Below are positions 5,502-8,797 of a stretch of 8,797 bases of DNA, in pieces. Source of the DNA: Actinomycetes bacterium (GTDB lineage Bacteria; Actinomycetota; Acidimicrobiia; Acidimicrobiales; Bog-793); the NCBI GenBank assembly GCA_021785095.1, contig JAJYGM010000445.1:1-8797 (forward strand), written 5' to 3'. The notes beneath the pieces were generated by a model. That model did no database searches, had not been told where the DNA came from, and worked only from the letters and a program-made list of their open reading frames with translations. The number at the start of each line of letters is the position of its first letter. Positions within the stretch are counted from its first letter, which is position 1. Position numbers and translations under genes: made by a program.

Positions 5502-5824
5502 GCGCGCCGGCGGTCCGGCGAGGGGAGATCTGGCTGGCCGAGCTGGACAAGCGCCGCCCGGTCGTCGTGCTCACCCGGGATCCCCTGGGGCGGGTGCTGC
5601 ACTCGGTCATCGCGGGCCCGGTCACTTCGACGGTGCGTGGCTCGAGCACAGAGGTTGACCTGACCCCGGCCGACGGCGTCCGCAAGCCTTCGGTCGTGAA
5701 CCTCGACCACCTCCAGCTCGTTCCCCGAGCAAGGATGGTGAGGCGCGTGGGCAGGGTGGCTCCGACCACCCTGAGAGCAATCTGTGCGGCAACGGCCGAG
5801 GCGATAGGTTGCCCCGAGCCCTGA
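5483..5824 (+). CDS. mazF: MazF/PemK-family mRNA interferase toxin
   Basis: A 113-residue PemK/MazF toxin. VRRGEIWLAELDKRRPVVVL (11-30) is the signature N-terminus, with R25 in the RPVVVL strand; AGPVTSTVRGSSTEVDLTPA (44-63) holds T48. This Arg/Thr pair matches the conserved catalytic residues of MazF sequence-specific endoribonucleases. KPSVVNLDHLQLVPRARM (68-85) and the C-terminal helix TTLRAICAATAEAIG complete the fold. It starts with GTG inside the antitoxin gene (19-base overlap), implying coupling; the conserved part begins about 10 residues in. About 25 bases past its stop, a truncated IS607-type gene begins on the opposite strand. Confidence 0.93.
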   Translation: MARGQLSAPAVRRGEIWLAELDKRRPVVVLTRDPLGRVLHSVIAGPVTSTVRGSSTEVDLTPADGVRKPSVVNLDHLQLVPRARMVRRVGRVAPTTLRAICAATAEAIGCPEP

Positions 5825-5847
5825 CGGGAACCTGCGCCGGGTCCTCG

Positions 5848-6193
5848 TAACGGTCACCTCCGGATCCGACAGCATGCGCCGCAGCTTCGAGCGGGAACGG
5901 TTCATTTTCGAGCCGACCTCAGCTTCCACCCGGACGACTGGGTGACCCGCCTTCGCCGCCCACCCAGACAGCCTCGCCACCTGGCGCTCGAGATCACCTC
6001 GCTGGTCGTGTGACGAAACCCGCTGGTAGAGCCCGAGGGCTGCGCTGGGCGCTGCTGGCGCTGTGTCGGGGAAGACGAGGATCGTCCGCTGGTTGACTCG
6101 AACAGCCGGGACGGGGAGTGTCCCCGCATGGAACCACCGGTACGCGGTCTGCCGATGGATGGCTTCGCGCCTGGCCCACTCGGTCAAGTTCAC
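5848..6193 (-). pseudogene. Truncated IS607-family TnpA serine recombinase
   Basis: The first ~115 residues of an IS607-type OrfA (TnpA). The N-terminal MerR-like helix-turn-helix is clear (LTEWARREAIHRQTAYRWFH, 3-22, then GTLPVPAVRV and RTILVFP). It is followed by the start of the serine-recombinase domain, with YQRVSSHDQRGDLERQVARL (56-75) carrying the catalytic serine (S60 or S61) and VVRVEAEVGSKMNRSRSKLR (86-105). Similarity stops after DPEVTV, where a V-V-E-H-R-D-R-L-G-R motif is expected. The frame continues open into antisense mazF to 4910, but that part is not protein-like. Full-length proteins are about 190-200 residues, so roughly 40% is lost and the enzyme cannot work. The start is GTG; no tnpB partner is seen. 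A TACACT -10-like box lies at 6232 to 6227. Confidence 0.85.
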
Positions 6194-6250
6194 GCTCCCG
6201 GCATGGTCACCAGAACGCGTGTGCGCAGTGTATCGCCTAGTGGCGCCAGC

Positions 6251-6310
6251 CCCCTCACACCGAGCTGAGCACCCCTCACACCGAGCTGAGCACCCCTCAC
6301 ACCGAGCTGA
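6251..6310. repeat. 21-bp tandem repeat, nearly three copies
   Basis: A 21-base unit containing CCTCACACCGAGCTGAGCAC is repeated head to tail: two full copies (6251-6271 and 6272-6292) and 18 bases of a third (6293-6310). A GTGTGAG at 6328-6334 is the inverse of the CTCACAC inside each unit. The array lies 58 bases upstream of the IS607 tnpA start and about 20 bases upstream of its possible -10. It may be a regulatory or end site of the element, or simple slippage. There are no spacers, so it is not a CRISPR. Confidence 0.85.
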
Positions 6311-6535
6311 TCGTCACCTCCTCCGTCGTGTGAGCGGTCGCCCTCCGGCGGCCAGAGCAGGCTGGGATTCGGGCTGTGCCAGAGACGCTGGATCTGACAG
6401 AGAGGGCATCGGCCTCTGGGCAGGCGCCGCCAGGCGCCGCCCGCCTGCCGAGATCCCAGGGCTGTGAGTGGTTCCCCAGACCCGGGGCTGCGTCGCTTGG
6501 CCAACCTGCGCGGTCATCAGGTCCTGATGTCGCCG
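6311..6535. other. Gap holding a GC-rich hairpin
   Basis: No gene recognised. The notable structure is the perfect inverted repeat GGCAGGCG (6419-6426) and CGCCTGCC (6442-6449) around a 15-base loop that itself holds a 10-bp tandem repeat (CAGGCGCCGC at 6421-6430 and 6431-6440). It lies about 90 bases past the DUF4143 stop on the minus strand and could end that transcript, but no T run follows on either strand. Confidence 0.35.
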
Positions 6536-7819
6536 TTACGACACGAGCAGTCCCAGTGGGATCACGGCGACCCCGTCCTTCCGTCGGTACGCTTCGGGTC
6601 CGGTGGTAAGGACCACCAGGTCGACGCACTGACCCGGAATCTGCTGGCGCAGCCACCGCAGATGGGCCACGTCCCGGTCGTCGACGGTAGCGGACAGCTT
6701 CACCTCGATCCCGACGAACCCGCCCTCTCCCTCGACGATCATATCGACCTCATGGCGCCCGCCCCGGGTCCGAAGATGATGCACTCGTGCGTCGCAGCGC
6801 TGGGCCAGCGTGCGCACGCTGAGGACGGCGAGCGACTCGAAGAGGGCGCCAAGATAGGTCCCGTCTCGAGGGACGGGGGCGTCGGGGCAGGCACCAGCCA
6901 GCAGCGCGGTCGCTCCGAGCCGGACCAGGCGAGCGGCGAGGGACGGATCGGCGAGGTGGTGCTTCGGTGCTTCGGTAAGTGCGGACAGATGGTTGTGCGT
7001 CGGGAGCCACGCTGGCAGCGGGTCAAGGATCCGCAACGTGGTCAGGAGCTCGATGTAAGGCAGGGTCGTGGTCTTGGCCGGTTTGTCGCCGGCCCCAGCG
7101 GTTGCCGCATCGCGGATCTTCTCCCAACTGGCCGTGGTGCCGATCGCGGCGGCATAGCCGCGCAACCAAGCCGAGACAGTAGCCGGGTGTCGAACGTGCA
7201 AGCCCGCCTCGGGAATGTCGTGGTCCACGATGCGCTGCAAGTAGCTGTCGAGCTGGGCGCCGAGCGCCCTGCCAGTGAGATGGCGCATGCCCGGAAAGCC
7301 GCTCGCCACAATCTCGTCGGTGTAGTCACGCAAGGTGAGGGGACAGCGACCGTGCGGCTCGGCATCGCCACCGAGCAGTGCACCCAGGGAAACCCCGGAC
7401 GTCGTGCCGGTCCGCTCCGAGAGCGCCAGCGGGCGCATCGAGACCGTGGTGATCCGCCCTGCACCAGAGTGGGTTGCACCGGTGGGCGCCGACCCGGTGA
7501 GAAGAAACCTGCGCCCGGACGGGTCCTCGTCGACCAGCCGGCGAACGGCGTCGAGCACCTCGGGCACCCGCTGCCACTCGTCGACCAGTACCGGGCGGGG
7601 ATCATCTCGCAGCACGAACGGGTCGGCGGCGACGACAGCACGCTCTGGTCCCACGTCAAGCCGCCGGATGGTGTGGCACCTCCTGGCCGCCGTCTCCGTC
7701 TTGCCTACGCCCTTGGGTCCGTCGAGCAGGATGGCGGGCAGCTGGGGGAACAGTTCGTCCAGGTCATCGTCCACCACTCGTCGCACATATGGTCCAGCGA
7801 AGGACACAGCCCGGTACAT
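6536..7819 (-). CDS. AAA-family ATPase with C-terminal DUF4143 domain
   Basis: A 427-residue protein of normal length for this family. The N-terminal ATPase has a Walker A loop GPKGVGKT (34-41), a Walker B strand RPVLVDEWQRVPEVLD (75-90) and a sensor segment FLLTGSAPT (105-113). Residues about 165-300 form the family's helical middle, including YLQRIVDHDIPEAG. The C-terminal DUF4143 part has LFESLAVLSV (327-336), GRHEVDMIVE (354-363) and GIEVK (370-374), a pattern like the PD-(D/E)XK nuclease core (E328, D359, E372, K374). The cellular role of these proteins is unknown; they are common accessory genes and have been suggested to work in defence or TA-like contexts. The ATG at 7819 lies 7 bases after a TAGCGT -10, and AGGGG also precedes it. 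It stands alone, with a 23-bp repeat array over its promoter. Confidence 0.92.
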   Translation of the reverse strand: MYRAVSFAGPYVRRVVDDDLDELFPQLPAILLDGPKGVGKTETAARRCHTIRRLDVGPERAVVAADPFVLRDDPRPVLVDEWQRVPEVLDAVRRLVDEDPSGRRFLLTGSAPTGATHSGAGRITTVSMRPLALSERTGTTSGVSLGALLGGDAEPHGRCPLTLRDYTDEIVASGFPGMRHLTGRALGAQLDSYLQRIVDHDIPEAGLHVRHPATVSAWLRGYAAAIGTTASWEKIRDAATAGAGDKPAKTTTLPYIELLTTLRILDPLPAWLPTHNHLSALTEAPKHHLADPSLAARLVRLGATALLAGACPDAPVPRDGTYLGALFESLAVLSVRTLAQRCDARVHHLRTRGGRHEVDMIVEGEGGFVGIEVKLSATVDDRDVAHLRWLRQQIPGQCVDLVVLTTGPEAYRRKDGVAVIPLGLLVS

Positions 7820-7914
7820 GACCCCTACGCTACCATCCGTGCAGCCTCTACGCTACCATCCGTGCAGCCTCTACGCTACCATCCGTGCAGCCCCTACGCT
7901 ACCGTTTGCGCAAC
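7820..7914 (-). promoter_or_regulatory. 23-bp repeat array over the DUF4143 promoter
   Basis: Four head-to-tail units with 23-base spacing begin at 7825, 7848, 7871 and 7894. Each contains CTACGCTACCATCCGTGCAG on the plus strand; the fourth diverges after CTACGCTACC. On the minus strand every unit gives GGTAGCGTAG, and the first three give the extended -10 TGGTAGCGT. The copy nearest the gene (hexamer 7832 to 7827) is 7 bases from the ATG. The array thus carries tandem -10-like boxes and is a strong candidate for a multi-site operator. An 8-bp palindrome TTGCGCAA (7906-7913) lies at its far end. Confidence 0.8.
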
Positions 7915-8137
7915 ATGCGCCACCCTCATCCCGCTATCCAAGGGCGCCCCACCCGGCCATGGCGAGGGTCTGTGCGTCGGCGGCAACGGGGTCCATGTGG
8001 TCGCTAAGTCAGAAACAGGTCAGTCAGCGTCGACCGGCCACCGCGACCACGAAGCTCGCCCACCAGCGTGGACCCCAAGCGCGGCAGACAGGGATCGGCC
8101 ACTAGGACAGCGTGCGTCGACGCGGTTCTGCGGTCGG
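7915..8137. other. Intergenic stretch without a supported gene
   Basis: Between two divergent promoters. A 20-residue minus-strand frame at 7934-7996 (MDPVAADAQTLAMAGWGALG) looks protein-like but is too short to call. Long plus-strand frames through here are continuations of antisense frames of the DUF4143 gene. Nothing else is recognised. Confidence 0.35.
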
Positions 8138-8192
8138 CTCACAAGCTCGCCGACGACTGGTACAATGAGTCGTACCAGTGTCGAAGGAAGGG
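8138..8192 (+). promoter_or_regulatory. yefM-yoeB promoter, operator and ribosome site
   Basis: CTCACA (8138-8143), a 17-base spacer and TACAAT (8161-8166) form a promoter; TGG before the hexamer makes an extended -10, TGGTACAAT. The perfect inverted repeat ACTGGTAC (8156-8163) and GTACCAGT (8172-8179), 8-base centre, straddles the -10 and expected transcript start near 8173. AAGGAAGGG (8184-8192) is a strong ribosome site 5 bases before the GTG at 8198, which rules against the in-frame ATG at 8165 inside the promoter. Confidence 0.7.
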
Positions 8193-8197
8193 CAGCC

Positions 8198-8446
8198 GTG
8201 ACCGTCACCGCCAGCGAGGCCCGCAAGAACCTGTTCCCGCTCATCGAGCAAGTCAACAACGACCGCCAGCCGATCGAGATCACCTCTCGTCGCGGCGACG
8301 CGGTGCTCGTGTCGCGCGCCGACTGGGAAGCGCTGAACGAGACGGCCATGCTGCTGCGAGTGCCTGCAAACGCACAGTGGTTGTTGGAGAGCCTGGCAGA
8401 GGCCCGCGCCGGGGTACGAGAAGAGCACACCCTTGATCGGAGCTAG
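8198..8446 (+). CDS. yefM: YefM/Phd-family antitoxin
   Basis: An 82-residue antitoxin. VTASEARKNLFPLIEQVNND (3-22), RQPIEITSRRGDAVLVSRAD (23-42) and WEALNETAMLLRVP (43-56) are the classic YefM/Phd N-terminal dimerisation and DNA-binding domain; the C-terminus (LLESLAEARAGVREEH) is the toxin-binding tail. It should neutralise YoeB and repress the promoter, which has an 8-bp-arm inverted repeat. The GTG at 8198 is chosen over an in-frame ATG at 8165 because of the ribosome site and because the ATG lies within the -10. The same frame is open back to 6464, so a naive caller would fuse it to a spurious 660-residue protein. The stop is immediately followed by yoeB. Confidence 0.93.
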   Translation: MTVTASEARKNLFPLIEQVNNDRQPIEITSRRGDAVLVSRADWEALNETAMLLRVPANAQWLLESLAEARAGVREEHTLDRS

Positions 8447-8707
8447 GTGCGACTCGTCTTCACCGCTCGCGGGTGGAAGGACTACGTCTGGTGGCAGGCG
8501 AATGACCGGGCCACCCTGAAGCGGATCAATCGCCTGGTCGACGATGCTCTGCGCGATCCGACGGCAGGTATTGGCAAGCCGGAACCGTTACGCCACGTAC
8601 TCTCCGGATGCTGGTCACGGCGCATCGACGAGGAGCACCGGCTGGTGTATCTCGTCGACGGCGAGGACTTGATCGTCCTACAAGCCCGTTACCACTACGA
8701 GGCATAG
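8447..8707 (+). CDS. yoeB: YoeB-family mRNA interferase toxin
   Basis: An 86-residue YoeB, a ribosome-associated RNase of the RelE superfamily that cuts mRNA after translation initiation. The protein lines up along its length with E. coli YoeB: W-x-D-Y-x-x-W near residues 10-16, IGKPEPLRHVLSGCWSRRID (42-61), EEHRLVYLV (62-70) and the terminal ARYHYEA. The catalytic residues fall at the same numbers, E46, R65 and H83. The GTG start directly follows the antitoxin TAG with no gap, so expression is coupled. Intact and probably active. Confidence 0.96.
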   Translation: MRLVFTARGWKDYVWWQANDRATLKRINRLVDDALRDPTAGIGKPEPLRHVLSGCWSRRIDEEHRLVYLVDGEDLIVLQARYHYEA

Positions 8708-8782
8708 AACGCTGAGCGACGACGATCCAAAGCACGGCATCCCCGGCGCGTGCCCGGTAGCCGACTCCCACTCGACACAGGC

Positions 8783-8795
8783 GGCAGGGCCTGCC
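8783..8795. other. Short palindrome at the right edge
   Basis: GGCAGG and CCTGCC separated by one base form a perfect inverted repeat 75 bases past yoeB. It could be part of a terminator that continues beyond the window or chance in GC-rich DNA. The rest of 8708-8797 shows nothing recognisable. Confidence 0.2.
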
Positions 8796-8797
8796 TC

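Noticed and set aside
4910..5847. Long continuation of the IS607 tnpA frame
   Set aside because: It runs antisense through mazEF, loses all similarity to serine recombinases after about residue 115 and becomes low-complexity arginine/serine/proline-rich.
6251..7914. CRISPR-like repeats
   Set aside because: Both arrays (21-bp and 23-bp) are head-to-tail with no unique spacers, and no cas gene is present.
6464..8446. 660-residue plus-strand open frame
   Set aside because: Most of it is antisense to the well-supported DUF4143 gene and unlike a protein; only its last 82 residues are real (yefM, from the GTG at 8198).

Overview
The window is very GC-rich. It is almost entirely an accessory island of small toxin-antitoxin (TA) modules plus broken mobile-element pieces, with no housekeeping gene. 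Many GTG starts, TANNNT-type -10 boxes placed about 7 bases before start codons (leaderless transcripts), and the close match of several modules to mycobacterial/streptomycete-type families point to an actinomycete (Actinomycetota). I cannot place it more precisely.

Layout from left to right. A partial unidentified gene runs off the left edge (minus strand). Next is relBE (minus, 589-1178). A chimeric remnant follows (plus, about 1391-1666): a piece of serine recombinase fused in frame to the C-terminus of a toxin-like protein, overlapping an unrecognised 123-residue gene (1663-2034). Then higBA (plus, 2448-3038) and vapBC (minus, 3325-3941), followed by a degenerate stretch to about 4510. 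A second C-terminal remnant of the same toxin-like family (4514-4684) overlaps a ribbon-helix-helix-type antitoxin (4681-4980). After that come a mazEF-type pair (plus, 5238-5824), a truncated IS607-family TnpA serine recombinase (minus, 5848-6193) with a 21-bp tandem repeat upstream, an AAA ATPase/DUF4143 gene (minus, 6536-7819) whose promoter lies in a 23-bp tandem repeat array, and yefM-yoeB (plus, 8198-8707).

Five TA modules look intact (relBE, higBA, vapBC, mazEF, yefM-yoeB). One antitoxin has lost most of its toxin. A DUF4143 ATPase, often found as a solitary accessory gene, is also present. Toxin and antitoxin genes overlap or abut within each module, as expected for translational coupling. 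Almost every intact module has a palindrome or repeat over its promoter, fitting autorepression by the antitoxin or complex.

The least expected signals are regulatory. Four independent modules (vapBC, mazEF, the DUF4143 gene and yefM-yoeB) carry the same extended -10 sequence, TGGTA[G/C]NNT. In three of these the start codon begins exactly 7 bases after it. The DUF4143 promoter repeats this element every 23 bp. I see no clearly new enzyme system; the island architecture, shared promoter grammar and repeat arrays are what merit follow-up.
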